Below, in pieces: positions 11,236 through 21,743 of a stretch of DNA of 64,000 nucleotides (position 1 is the first letter of the stretch; every line of letters begins with the position of its first letter). The notes under the pieces were generated by a model, which saw only the letters and a program-made list of their open reading frames with translations, made no database searches and was not told where the DNA came from. The DNA is from Fragum whitleyi. Taxonomy: Eukaryota > Mollusca > Bivalvia > Cardiida > Cardiidae. The stretch spans positions 38,080,850 to 38,144,849 of the forward strand of contig OX411558.1 of NCBI GenBank assembly GCA_948146395.1. The letters are read 5' to 3'. The position numbers were made by a program, and so were the translations under genes.

Positions 11236-12089
11236 TGATTTCTGTGATGTTCTCCCAAAGTCAAAATCATGTCTTTTTCACTAATATTATATCCAGGAAA
11301 ATTAAAAAAATACTATTTTATTTCATATTCGCTATGATGCGTCGATGAATAGAGTCTGATGGAGTAGGAGTTATATGCAAAGCAAAATCCTCGGGCTTCG
11401 CCCTCGATTTTTTCCTGCGCGGATGAAATTGTTAGAAAAGTCGAGCACAGGCTCATATATAATTACTTAATTTGTAACCACTAGTGGGCCCTTTTTAAAG
11501 ATTTTATGTCGGAATGCGTAGCGATTCTAACATAGATTAAGCAAAACCGCAAAATAAACCAAATGCATATTTCATTCCGGGTTTTTGATAACACATATCA
11601 CATGGTCTCTACGCCGGATTATTTATCATCTCAACTTGTTGTAGACGATCAATCAGTTGTAATTGAAAAATTTTGTCATTAATGTAATTTAGATTATGTA
11701 AACATTCATTAAGACCTCCAAACATTCTATAAGTTGCTTTAACTGCTCGAAAAATAGGTTATCAAATCGCGTACGGATTTGTTTTGTGTTTTGCCTTTTC
11801 CTTACATGGTAATCACGTGTCTATGTGGCAGACATGTGATCTGTACTTCCCGTAATACTTCGCGATCCTGTCGACCGTTTTGGAACATCTTCAACTAATC
11901 TTCTATCGGACATTTAGATGTACTTCCGCTGTTGATGGTAAAATACTGGATTAATCGACGAAGGTGATCCGATTGATGTCATGCGTTCAAGATGACAATC
12001 TTTGCGAACATTTTAAATGATTCCCCAATGGGTGGGTATATATCTGAATTTGCTTATCTAGGTGTTATTTTCACCCAAATCGAAGGACT
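11236..12089. other. No gene seen
   Basis: The stretch is AT-rich with one short inverted run near 11390-11410 (CCTCGGGCTTCGCCCTCG). Nothing else is supportable. Confidence 0.5.
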
Positions 12090-12560
12090 ATCTCATAATT
12101 CTCGACTTACATACTTTTCTAGCCTCCATTTGCGATTCAACTTCGGATTATACTTTGTTATGAAAAGCAACACGTGTTTTTGGCTCTCAATTCTCCTCTC
12201 CAAACCCACTCCATTGTCGTTAATCGTGAACCCGCACATGATATTGCCAAGAAATAAATTATTTTTATTCTTAATTGTCTTGAACGTTATTATCCACAAG
12301 AACCAATAAATACATATCGGCAATAAAACCAGACAAGAGGCTGTCATCTCTTGTTAGCTTTCATGACAATTCAAGATACCCCATAACCTTGTATTGTTTT
12401 ACACTTTTCCGACAGCAGTTTATCTTGATTTGTTATGTGAAACCCGAATATAATGGTCCGCTTTCGTTGAATTGACACGCTTAGAAGAGGACAAAAATCG
12501 CGTGATACCTTATTCTCGGGTAATTTGAAATGGCATTTTTTGGTGTATAAAGCACCTTGC
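12090..12560 (+). repeat. Family W copy W1
   Basis: It contains AAGAACCAATAAATACATAT, CATCTCTTGTTAGCTTTCAT, CCTTGTATTGTTTTACACTT and the CGACAGCAGTTTATCTTG / GAAACCCGAATATAATGG modules. These recur at 14880-15235, 15487-15620 and 15900-16100. Short frames on either strand inside it are not conserved between copies. Confidence 0.7.
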
Positions 12561-12879
12561 ACGGGTGCGTGTCCCTGAACAGTTTGTCATGGCCATGGAT
12601 TATTAACCGACTTTTGTCTAATTGCTAATTTGTCTGGACAATTTCACCACCAGAGGAAAACAAATGACTCGGGGCCACGACATAGATTTATGGAACTGAA
12701 ATATTGTTGTCTTTTAAAAAAGCTATTAGCGTGCGTTGAATCGTATTTCATCTGGTTTCAAATTGAGCTCTAAAATTTAAAATTTGCACGCATTCTTTAG
12801 TGTGACCAAAGGTCCAAAAACACAGAATATCCAGTAGATTATTTTTGAATGTACACAGGTGTTATCACACTTCTATGTA

Positions 12880-13235
12880 AATGACTTTGGAGCGTATGGC
12901 GTCGGTATTTCGTTACCGTATAAATGACGCCATAATACATGCAATGTTTTCATTATACAAACGGTCATTCATATTTCGATGTACAACTCGAATTGATAAC
13001 TTGTTAAAATTTCTTCGACTTAACCTCTAAAATTCGGATGCTGTTATCAACAGAAAATATCATATTTGTGTTGCTCAATACCGAATTAATTAAACCCAAA
13101 ATCTAAAACACAGAATATCAAATTTGTGTTCGTCAAACACCGACTTTATTAAGCCCAAAATCTAAAAAAGAAAAACAGCCTCTTTTTATCTGTTTAAAGA
13201 TGACTCTTTTAATAAAAGAGCGACACTTATCACCC
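12880..13235 (+). repeat. Family X copy X3 with internal duplication
   Basis: It holds the ATATCAAATTTGTG module twice in tandem (about 13055 and 13115), each followed by a CCGA...TTAA(T/G)CCCAAAATCTAAAA stretch, and then GCCTCTTTTTATCTGTTTA. X1 and X2 carry the module once, so the duplication is specific to this copy. Confidence 0.65.
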
Positions 13236-13567
13236 GATATCCTCTTTAAACCAATTCTTCGTTCACAAACATACGGATTGAATCGTTTTGACAGCTGTCC
13301 TTGCAATGCAAGTCTCATCACTCCTTGATTGTCTGAATGAGAATCAAGAGTTATCTTTGGGATAATCTCAGAATTAAAACCTCCTTGGATTGGTTATTTG
13401 CAGACGCCTTTGAGCCTTTTGGGCATCCAAATAATTAATCATAAGTTGAATTCGATTACTTTTGTCTGACATATGTCAATTGCGTAAAAGTTATTCCTAT
13501 CTACTAAATGGGGCCAATATTGGAAGTTTTAAAATGACTGAAACGAACACGCCTCAGCTTTGTTTGA

Positions 13568-14005
13568 ACAGTTAAGAACATCGTGAAATTGACATGACAA
13601 ATGACTTTGAAATGATTTGGTACGAAATTGAATAAGTGTGTAGAGCGAGTATTGAGTGCATTTCAAGGGAGGGAAACAATGCCGCTAATTTTGTTCAAAA
13701 TGAACAAAATTAGCTATATTTGTTCCTCCCTTTAATAGAAATACGTAATTGTCTGTTTGTATGTCTTCATGGATCAATAAGACACTTTAAAATCCACACC
13801 AGCCAATAAAGTCGTAGAACTCTTTGATCGATTTGAATTAAATGATAATCGTCTCGGCCGATTTCTAATAATTTTCTTAATATTTGTTTGGCGTTTTTTA
13901 ATCGATTTGAATGATTGTTCAGACTGAATGAATGGAATACTAAGTGAGCGATTTAGAATGGTTTAGATTGTGATGAATGTCAATTTCACGATGTATTTAA
14001 TCGTA
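13568..14005 (+). mobile_element. MITE1 copy C (subfamily B, full length)
   Basis: It starts ACAGTTAAGAACATCGTG and ends TTTCACGATGTATTTAATCG. The internal hairpin is well kept: GCTAATTTTGTTCAAAATG and its inverse AACAAAATTAGC. The core is of type B: TGTATGTCTTCATGGATC, AATCCACACCAGCC. Confidence 0.85.
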
Positions 14006-14096
14006 AAGATTACGTTAAACGATTTCCGAATGCCGACACCGGTAAGATTGTAAGCGTGTATGCACATCTCGAAAGGTTACACGGCGTACACTTTAT

Positions 14097-14512
14097 TACA
14101 TCGTGAATATGACGTTCATTCCAATCAAAATCATTTTTAATCATTTATTCGGCGCTTCATTCATTTAATCTAAACACTCACTCAAATCGGACAGAAACGA
14201 TCTGTTATCTGTAGAAAAATCATTTCGAAATCGTTCTAGACGCGCAACATTTAATTCAAATAGACCAAATCATTCTACGATTTTATTGGTCGGGGCGATT
14301 AATTAGCCCATGAAGACACACAGAGAAAAGTACGTATTTTTTTATTAAAGAGGGAAAGTATTACAATATCGCCAATTAGACGAATTAAACGAAATTGTAT
14401 AACTATCTTTGAGTTTCACTCAAAACTCGCTCCTCGCTCATCCCGCTCACTCAATTTTATTCCCAAACCATTCCAAAATTATTCAACTTGTCTATTTTAC
14501 GATGTTTGTTAG
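14097..14512 (-). mobile_element. MITE1 copy D (subfamily B, full length)
   Basis: This is the inverse of copy C, about 90 bp away: TACATCGTGAATATGACG on the left, CTATTTTACGATGTTTG on the right. The type B core reads on this strand as GCCCATGAAGACACACAG. Confidence 0.8.
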
Positions 14513-14569
14513 TCTTCACGCACATGTACACAATAAGTGACAAAAGTACGATAAAAAATCTATTATACA

Positions 14570-14855
14570 CATTTAATGACATTGGTAAATTGGCAATGTG
14601 GATGATTTTGGAATGGTTTGAGAGTGAGATCAATTGAGTGAGAGGATCGAGTTTTTTTTTTTTACTTAAAGGGGTGTAATGCAGAATTACTAATTTCTTC
14701 AGTATTGTCGATATTATTATACTGCTCTTAAAAAAATCTTCGTACAGTTTTGCTAGTATGTCTGCACGAACAAACCGACGAGTCTTTGAATTCCAAACCA
14801 GCCAATTCAATCGTGGAATGATATGATCTATTTGAATAAATTTTGATTGTTCTGA
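14570..14855 (+). mobile_element. MITE1 fragment (subfamily B), directly after copy D
   Basis: A degraded left end (GACATTGGTAAATTGGCAAT) leads into ATTTTGGAATGG, a damaged internal hairpin, and a type B core (GAATTCCAAACCAGCC, TCAATCGTGGAATGATATG). The right half is missing where family W begins. The 153-codon minus frame at 14457-14918 spans this and copy D and is not a gene. Confidence 0.65.
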
Positions 14856-14879
14856 GGTATTCTCTCTCACTTTCCCTCT

Positions 14880-15235
14880 CCCAATCCCAACGTTAATGTC
14901 GTCAATGGTCAAACGCATATAAAATTTCCAAGTAATAAATCATCATATTTAATTATCGTGCACGTTCATATCGCCAAGAACCAATAAATACGTATCAACA
15001 ATTAAAATCAAATAAGAACCGTCATCTCTTGTTAGCTATTATGAAAATTTTAAGCACCTCATAACCTTGCACATATTATTTTAGACTTTCCCGCCAGCAA
15101 TTTATTTTGTCTTGGTATGCGAAATCCAATTATGATAGTTGACCTCAGGCAAAAGAACACGCTAAAAAGAGGACGAAAATCGTGTTCCTTAAGAACTTCC
15201 TCTCTCCAAAGTCCGACTCTTTTGCCGTTCATGGT
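14880..15235 (+). repeat. Family W copy W2
   Basis: It carries CAAGAACCAATAAATACG, CATCTCTTGTTAGCTATTATG, the CCGCCAGCAATTTATTTTG module and CTCTCTCCAAAGTCCGACTC, ending at GTTCATGGTCAAACGCATAT. A MITE4 copy begins at that point. Confidence 0.65.
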
Positions 15236-15242
15236 CAAACGC

Positions 15243-15486
15243 ATATGAGCCTGTGCGTGGCATTTCCATCAATTTGAAATGTTCGTGAGGTGCAAACATT
15301 GACAATAGTAGACCACAACATACTGTATATAAAGTTACCTGATGATCTACAGATACCTGGGGACCTTTTCTATGTATTAAGCGCAAAGTGAAGACTCAGG
15401 TCAGACTGTGCGGATGCACAGGCTGATCAGAGACTTTGCTTTGCGCATATTTGAGATTGTTGGAAATCTCACACACAGTCTCATAT
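15243..15486 (-). mobile_element. MITE4 copy 2, palindromic short element
   Basis: The ends are ATATGAGCCTGTGCGTGGC and CACACACAGTCTCATAT. The centre contains GGTCAGACTGTGCGGATG and CACAGGCTGATC, a palindromic core related to that of MITE3. It is inverted relative to 37498-37742 and sits between two family W segments. Confidence 0.75.
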
Positions 15487-16100
15487 AATATTTTCAAGTA
15501 AAATATCATCATACTTAATTATTCAGAACATTTATATCACAAAGAATCCATAAATACGTATCAACAATTAAAATGAAATGAGAGCCGCCATCTCTTGTTA
15601 GCTATTATGACCATTCATTTTCAATTATCAGCGCTGAGTGATTCACATTCATCTCGATCAAAATCAATCTAAATCGATCACGCAATACGTTCAAAATAAT
15701 CAAGAATAATGATATATTACTTAGAAATATTATATGCATTTGACCATGAACGTCAATTTAGTCCGACTAGGGAGAGAGGAACTTCGACGTTTAAATGAAA
15801 TAATGATCAAAATAAACCTCGTCTGGATAGTTTATGGAATATAAACCATTAAATAATTTGAAAATCCAACCTTCTGATTGGATAAAAAAGTAGGACAAAG
15901 ACTAAACCGTGTTAGTCGCTATGAAAAATCGAGACAAAATAACCTTGTATTCTTTTACATTTTCCCGCCAGCGATTTATCTGGTCTTGTTATGCGAAACC
16001 CGAATTTAATTGTCCGCTTTAGATGAATTGGCACGCCAGGAAAAGGACAAAACTAGTACAGTTCCTTTTTTCGAGGGTAATTTGAAATTACGTTTAAAAT
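15487..16100. repeat. Nested family W segments
   Basis: 15487-15620 continues family W (AATCCATAAATACGTATC, CATCTCTTGTTAGCTATTATG). About 15720-15790 is an inverted piece (GACCATGAACGTCAATTTAG, GGGAGAGAGGAAC). 15900-16100 is again forward (CCCGCCAGCGATTTATCTGG, GAAACCCGAATTTAATTG). At least three W pieces are interleaved. Confidence 0.55.
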
Positions 16101-16190
16101 GATCTGAAGAACTGAAAACGTGACGTAGAAGCAGGTGCCTATGCAAATGCCATTTCGATTGTCAAGCGCGAAACAAATGCAACTGTAATA

Positions 16191-17035
16191 TTAAAGTTCT
16201 CATACTTGTAAGGACCAAATTGATATGTTCCGGATAGTTTTCAGGACATTTTGGTGTGTAAAGTTAAATAAAGTGAGATATCCGGAACAAATCTACCTTA
16301 ACTAGAATTTCAGTGTTTTAGGGTTGAAATGATTTCTCGTGTATAATACTAGTGTTAGATGTCAATAATTTTGTTAAAAAGTTTTTTTCAGTCTGCAAGG
16401 CTACTAGGCTGCCATCTTCACTCTGCTAGGCTGCTAGGTTGCTAGACTGCTAACTTCACATTTCCAGCAGTCTAGTAGCGTAGCAACCTAAATTGACCAC
16501 TTTCGTTTTTTCCCCTTAAGATTAAAGTTCTCATATTTGTAAGGACCAGATTGATATTTTCAGGGCAATTTTCGGGACATTCTGGTCGGGAACGTTGAAT
16601 AAAGTGAGATATCCGGAAAAAATCTTCCTTCTCTAGAAATTCAGTGTTTACGGTTTGAAGTGACTTCTCGTGAAAAATACTAGTGTCAGATGTCAATTAT
16701 TTTGTTAAAAGTTTTTCACTCTGCTAGAGTGCCAGACTGCCAAATTCACATTTCCAGCAGTCTAGCAGCGTAGCAACCTAAAAATACCTCTATTGTTTTT
16801 TTACCCAAAGATAAAAGTTCTCATATTTGTAAGGACCTAATTGATATGTTCAGGGCAATTTTCGGGACATTTTGGTCGGAAAAGTTGAATAAAGTGAGAA
16901 AACCCGAAACAAATCGACCTTCACTAGAAATTCAGTGTTTGCAGTTTGAAGTGACTTCTCGTGTATAATAGGCTGCCAACTTCAGGCTGCTAGGCTGCCA
17001 ACTTCATTCTGCTAGGCTGCCAACTTCACGGACCT
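16191..17035 (+). repeat. Tandem array, three units of about 290-330 bp
   Basis: Units begin with the phrase AAAGTTCTCATA(C/T)TTGTAAGG at about 16192, 16523 and 16814, a spacing of 331 and 291 bp. Each has TTTTCGGGACATT(T/C)TGGTC-like text, GAATAAAGTGAGA and AGTGACTTCTCGTG. Between units lies a minisatellite built on CTGCTAGGCTGCCAACTTCA, with multiple copies near 16390-16460 and 16970-17032. Unit 3 breaks into the minisatellite. It is non-coding. Confidence 0.85.
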
Positions 17036-17039
17036 CCAT

Positions 17040-17160
17040 CTTACACAGATAATTCTAACCCGGCGCAGATTCCATTTTAGCTCTTTATAGATGACTCGTT
17101 TGAAAAAATCAGTATTCATTGACCCTTCAATGTCGTCTATTTACGCCGTATTCTTTAACT
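17040..17160 (+). repeat. Family X fragment X4
   Basis: It matches the 3' module of X1: CCCGGCGCAGATTCCATTTT, GATGACTCGTTTG, CATTGACCCTTCAATGTCG. Confidence 0.55.
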
Positions 17161-17226
17161 GATATTCCTACATTTTTTTTATTTCGAATAATTCAGATCG
17201 CGTTAAAAAGAACTTGTTATTAAAAA

Positions 17227-17252
17227 CAACAACAACAACAACAACCACCACC
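17227..17252 (+). repeat. CAA/CCA microsatellite
   Basis: Short repeats of ACA become ACC, followed by an A-run. Confidence 0.7.
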
Positions 17253-17289
17253 AAAAAAACCTATTTACATTTACGTGAAAGTTGTAATC

Positions 17290-17536
17290 AATGTATTGTT
17301 CTAAGGCAATAAACGCAGAAGGCAAAAGCGATTTGAATCAAATTTGTAGTTAACAGTCCATTCCTTGTTTAGCCTTACTTTGAATGTATATAGAGCCTCT
17401 GCCACTTTGTTTGATAATTTATTCCATTCATTAACTACTCTGTTGCGGAAAAAACACACATTTCCTTATGTCACTTTAACATCTGTGTTCACTTTGTTTG
17501 TGGTAGTTTACAGATGTAATACTTATACTAAGACAA
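17290..17536 (-). pseudogene. Non-LTR retrotransposon (LINE) C-terminal fragment
   Basis: On the minus strand one frame reads GNVCFFRNRVVNEWNKLSNK and goes on VAEALYTFKVRLNKEW. This is the characteristic tail of CR1/Jockey/Rex-like reverse-transcriptase ORFs (the RVVNEWN...L...V.A...F K.RL motif). A stop lies just upstream (T-D-V-K-V-T-stop). The fragment ends abruptly at the family X boundary, about 17536. It is dead. The clade assignment is uncertain. Confidence 0.75.
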
Positions 17537-18340
17537 CCGTCGCGGGAGTGAAATAACACCGTTAAATATTATTGGTATTACCAAGACAAGATGAATGATT
17601 TTGGCATGAAAATGGAATGAAATTGAGTGCGTGTGTGGAGCGAATTTTGAGTTAATTTAATGGGAGATAATCCATTAACGCAAATTTTGTTCAGGATGAA
17701 CAAAATAAGCGGAAGTGATTACCTCCCTTTAATAAAATATGGATACAAATTCTGTAGATAGCTTCCTATTTCTTCAAGAACCAATTTGACGTTTGAAATT
17801 TCAATAAATACAGATGAAATCGCGATTTCTCTTGTACTTATTTTTATTTTCAATGTAGCTGTTGATTGTATCCTTTTAAGTCATTTTGGAGCGTTTTGAT
17901 CGATTTGAGTGAGTGTTTTGAATGAATGATTGGAGCGCCGAGTGAACGATTTAGAATGGTTTTGACTGAGATGAATGTCAATTTCACGATGTAACTAACT
18001 GTATGTAAATAATCTAAAAGGGAAAAGCAACGTTATTTTTCTGTTGTGAAAAAGACGTCAAAATGCATTTGACGACGTCAATTCGAAAACGGCGTTATAT
18101 GTTTCGCGGAACATCTTTAATTGATAAATGTCTGGAATTTCCTCGCTTTATCGTAAAAAATCATGTCATATTATAAAGAGAATATCGCATTTGTGCTCAT
18201 AAAATACCGATTTTTTTAACTCTTCATCTAAAACAGATGCAAACTAGGCTCAGCCTTGGTTTTATCTGTTTGTATATGACTCGTTAAAAAAAAATCTGAA
18301 TTCAGTGATCACTCATTTGATATCCTCTAATTATGGGTTT
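17521..18340 (+). repeat. Family X copy X2, split by MITE1
   Basis: The left part has CGCGGGAGTGAAATAACACC. After the MITE1 insertion it resumes with AACGTTATTTTTCTGTTGTG, the CGGCGTTATATGTTTCGCGG module, ATATCGCATTTGTGCTCAT and TTTTATCTGTTTGTATATG. It separates two pieces of a minus-strand LINE. Confidence 0.7.
17565..18003 (+). mobile_element. MITE1 copy E (subfamily A)
   Basis: The right end is intact (GTCAATTTCACGATGTAAC then TAACTGTA, ending at 18003) and the left terminus is eroded. The core CCTATTTCTTCAAGAACC and GATGAAATCGCGATTTC identify subfamily A. Confidence 0.8.
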
Positions 18341-18384
18341 TTTTTAATATTTTTTTCGGGCCTCCTTCATGGATAGTAGTTAAG

Positions 18385-18835
18385 TTGGCTTCGTAGTAGA
18401 TAGTCTTCCTCGTATGATTGTTTGAATAACATATTTAGTGGAGTAAGCAGAATATTTCTGCATTCATGTGCAAATTTACGGTTGATTCCATCTGGTCCCT
18501 TTATTGGGTTAATGTCCTTAATTACTTTTAGAGTTTTAGACTGACCGAATTTGATTTCGTCTATTGGGCAGGTACTTATTGATTGTAGATTTGGAATTGG
18601 TTCAGATTCTTTAGCGAGTACTTTTGCGGAATCATTGTTTAGAGCATCGGAATTGATATTATCATTGGTTTCTAATTTACCGTCTTACTCGATACCATTC
18701 ATGCCTGATTATGTTTGAGGTTTTCGTCTGACATGCTTCAAAATAGTTTTGATCTTCTACTATTCTTTTTTATGTTTCATATTTGTATCGCATTTGTTTT
18801 TTTAACCTTATTTCGTGCTTTTTAAAGTTTTAGAA
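18385..18835 (-). pseudogene. LINE reverse-transcriptase N-terminal fragment
   Basis: In one minus-strand frame, 18690-18385 reads CPIDEIKFGQSKTLKVIKDI and then NPIKGPDGINRKFAHEC. This is the start of a non-LTR reverse transcriptase (the K.PGPDGI block). It continues RNILLTPLNMLFKQSYEE and stops. Upstream of 18690 a second frame gives the basic pre-RT linker (HEIRLKKQMRYKYE). The catalytic domain with the F.DD box is missing. It is possibly the same LINE as 17290-17536, broken by deletion and by X2. Confidence 0.75.
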
Positions 18836-18984
18836 ATGATATGGCTACAAAAGGCCGGTGTTCAAACCACCCTACCCCCCATATATATATATATACTACC
18901 TAAGGAGCACCGTTTTCAACAAAGGGGTGATCCAAAGATTTTTTGGTTCGATTTATTCCCCTTAAAGGCTTTTATTGTAGTTGA

Positions 18985-19104
18985 CTCTCCTGAATTCAAA
19001 AGTCTCACCTTAATCTCAATCAACACTAGCTCTGCACACTTATCCAATTTCATCCCTAAATCATTCCAAATAATTCGCTTGATTTCACGATGTGGTTTAC
19101 TGTA
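18985..19104 (-). mobile_element. MITE1 terminal fragment
   Basis: On the minus strand it reads TACAGTAAACCACATCGTG and AATTATTTGGAATGATTTAG, the left end only. Confidence 0.7.
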
Positions 19105-19814
19105 AACACTTGATTTTTTTTTATTATTTAAGACTTTTCTTGTGTCTTGAAAAACAGACAAAAATGGAAATACAAAATTGATGAATTACTGAAATTAGAT
19201 TATCCATTTCGAGAGAAATCTGTTTCAGTGAATAAGTACAGGATGATCCAAAATATATGATTGAATAAAGAAATCCAATATATATTTAGTTATATTTATA
19301 ATTTCTCTTGAATATCTATTTTAAAAATAGACAAATATGGGTTTATTTCTACATACGTAATGGAAAGTTCTAAAATTTACGCTAGTGATTGGGCCTCAAA
19401 TTGACCACTCTACTTTTACGAAAACGACATCTGACGTACACGTTATTGTTTTAATCTCTAGACTCTAGTTTCTCTCTTTGCAAAATGGCATTATTTTTGT
19501 ACAAAAGTGTTAGGAATATTAAATAAAAAGTTCTTGAAACACTATTTTCATTTTCTAGTGAAATATCAATAAACATATTCCTGTTTTGTAGGTAACCTAA
19601 CAGTTGTAAAAAAATCGTCCTAATTGTCAACATTTCTAGAAAATAAGAAAACTGACATAAATTATGACGTCATTGGTACCATCTTGACTTAGTATGGGGA
19701 TTTCTAATAGAACCAACAAAACTTTATTTCATTACCTTTCAAATGACACCTTATTATATTAACCGATATTTTATCTAAAGAAGTTTCAAATTAGTTTGAA
19801 TTATTTATCTTATA
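19105..19814. other. No gene seen
   Basis: AT-rich with many stops. One TGACGTCA lies at 19665. Confidence 0.5.
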
Positions 19815-20082
19815 ATATGTGACCCGTCACGCGAAAAGGGACCATCTGGGAAGTGCGTTAAGTTTCGATCCTAGTCAGACTGCGCGGACTGCGCAGACTG
19901 ACAAGGATCGAAACTTTTCGCACTTTGCTTATTTTCTGATTTTAGAATGATCAATCTACCTTTCCGTGAAAGAAATTTAGAAATCCGACCTCTGGTTGAT
20001 CTGTGCTGGACCCAAACTCTTTTTCAAATATCTACTTTACTGAGTTCCCAGATGGTACCTTTTGCGTGATGGGTCACATATT
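19815..20082 (+). mobile_element. MITE3 copy 1, palindromic element
   Basis: The termini are ATATGTGACCCGTCACGCG and its inverse (GCGTGATGGGTCACATAT), and the arms continue AAAAGGGACCATCTGGGAA. The flanks share TTATA, a possible target duplication. An internal palindrome reads GTCAGACTGCGCGGACTGCG followed by CAGACTGAC. Confidence 0.8.
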
Positions 20083-20249
20083 TATAATGATCACCCTGTA
20101 GAACTTTAACGTGCTCTTCTTTTTATATAAAGTATTTCCCAGGATCAACGAGGATAAACAATATCTTTATAAGGAACGAAAGACACACATTTATATAAAA
20201 ATAATTGATGTTTCAACTAATAGCGAAAAACCCTCATTAATACCACCAC

Positions 20250-20716
20250 ATGCCCTTTGCTAGATTTGGTAAGTTAATAGGAAGGGGTCATTGCTGGTCA
20301 ACGCTGACTAATTTTAGTCTAATGAGCTTTCAAACCGGGACCACGCACAAAATAAACTTCCGCTACAATTTGTCCTTCTCCATTAACGGCTTATGTGGTC
20401 CGTTTGGAAACCCGTCGCGGCTGTCCTTAAAAGTTCTCATTAAAATCTATATTCCCGAGTGGGTTATTAACTTTATTAAGAACGAACGAGGTATAGACGC
20501 ATTCTTCATTAAGCAAGAGAGTTACAAAATATCGTAAGTAAATCTTGATCAAGCCATATTTAAGATGCTTGGGTAAATGATTTTTTTTTATAATTCAGTG
20601 TAACCAACGGAGAATTGGGCTTCGAAAAGGGTGCGCCTGTACTAAACCTCCAGCAAAGTAAGACAGGATGTGGTTTTGAAGACACGTTTCGAATTTACAG
20701 AGTCTGGGAAGTTTGA
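20250..20716 (+). CDS. Candidate two-exon coding fragment, function unknown
   Basis: Exon 1 is open from 20250 to 20533. At 20534 a consensus splice donor GTAAGT follows. The intron is 65 bp (20534-20598) and ends in a T-run and TAATTCAG. Exon 2 (20599-20716) continues in frame (phase 2) for 38 further codons to TGA at 20714-20716. Exon 2 reads GELGFEKGAPVLNLQQSKTG and ends CGFEDTFRIYRVWEV. Exon 1 includes CGPFGNPSRLSLKVLIKIYI and FFIKQESYKI. Codon third positions and G+C are visibly higher than in the surroundings. ATTAAA follows twice within about 60 bp, a possible poly(A) signal. The true 5' boundary is uncertain: an upstream TAA precedes the ATG at 20250, and AG sites at about 20264 and 20280 could be acceptors instead. 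I do not recognise the protein. It could be the last two exons of a gene or an intron-bearing remnant. Confidence 0.5.
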
Positions 20717-21039
20717 CATAATGGCAAGAGAGAAATTAAATGTTTTTATGCATTGATTAGAGAGAAATTAAAATATGTATTTGCAATCTTAAGCGACATA
20801 TTCTTTTTATCGAAAAGATATTTTCTAAAATACTCTTTACTGTAACAAAATTTGATTTTTCTGCTCAGTTCTGCCCGTTTGTAATGAATGCGTCTGGGCA
20901 CGAGAAAACCTGTCTCTTGCTGACTAAGGATATTTATCTATACTGAACCACAACAGAACGTCGCACTAGTACAACTTAAATTTAATAAAAGATATTTTGT
21001 TTACAGTTCTTTTTTGAACATTAAGTGAATGATTGTTTG
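20717..21039. other. No gene seen
   Basis: AT-rich. It would contain the 3' flank of the preceding candidate gene. Confidence 0.5.
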
Positions 21040-21190
21040 AATGGAGTTGAATGCCAACCATCACATTCTTTCCTAACCTCCAGCTGCTATCTCACACAGG
21101 TCTACGATTATCAACCAATTGGTGAGAGATAAATAGTCGATGAGAGTGTCGCCGTCGGGGCCGAAATATCGCGCAATTAATTCAGTATAC
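21040..21190 (-). mobile_element. SINE fragment S4
   Basis: It shares AACCTCCAGCTGCTATCTC, AGGTCTACGATTATCAACC and GTGTCGCCGTCGGGG with the better SINE copies at 24225-24450 and 26158-26385. The tRNA-like box B region is lost. Confidence 0.65.
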
Positions 21191-21324
21191 CGACCGTTAC
21201 GAAAGTTTTTTTTTTAAAAAATGTAAAAACAAATTTCGTCATTTTCGCCTGGTATTCGTGATTGTCCGTCTTTTTCGCTGTATACTGCTATTCATGGTGA
21301 CTCTGTTTTCTATAATTTGGGAGA

Positions 21325-21743
21325 TACAGAAAATAACATCGTGAAATTGACAAGACGGATAATTTTGGAAGATATTGGAATTAAATTGAATGAGTGTGTT
21401 GAGCAGGTATAATGTGAAATTAAAAGAAGGAAATCCAATAACGCTAATTTGTTCAAGACGATATTTATTACCTCCCTAAGATAAAATAAACGTACTTTTC
21501 TGTTTGTGTGTCTTCGTGGACCAAGCGGACTCTTTCAAATCCACACCTGCAAAAAAAATCTAAGACATATGATCGATTTTGATTAAATATGTATCTTTTT
21601 GAACGATGTCGAAATGTTTTCTTATGAATTTTGAGCGTATTTGATCGATTTGAGTGAATTCTGGAATGAATGAATGGAGCGCTGACTGAATGATTTAGAA
21701 TGATTTTGATCGGAATAAGTGTCAATTTCACGATATTTCTGTA
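21325..21743 (+). mobile_element. MITE1 copy F (subfamily B, complete)
   Basis: This copy has the best-defined ends: TACAGAAAATAACATCGTG on the left and CACGATATTTCTGTA on the right, so it is TA-flanked with CAG...CTG termini as in Tc1/mariner/pogo elements. The core TGTGTGTCTTCGTGGACC and AATCCACACCTGC are of type B. Confidence 0.9.

Noticed and set aside
14457..14918. 153-codon minus-strand frame as a gene
   Set aside because: It runs through two MITE1 segments; other copies of these do not keep the frame.
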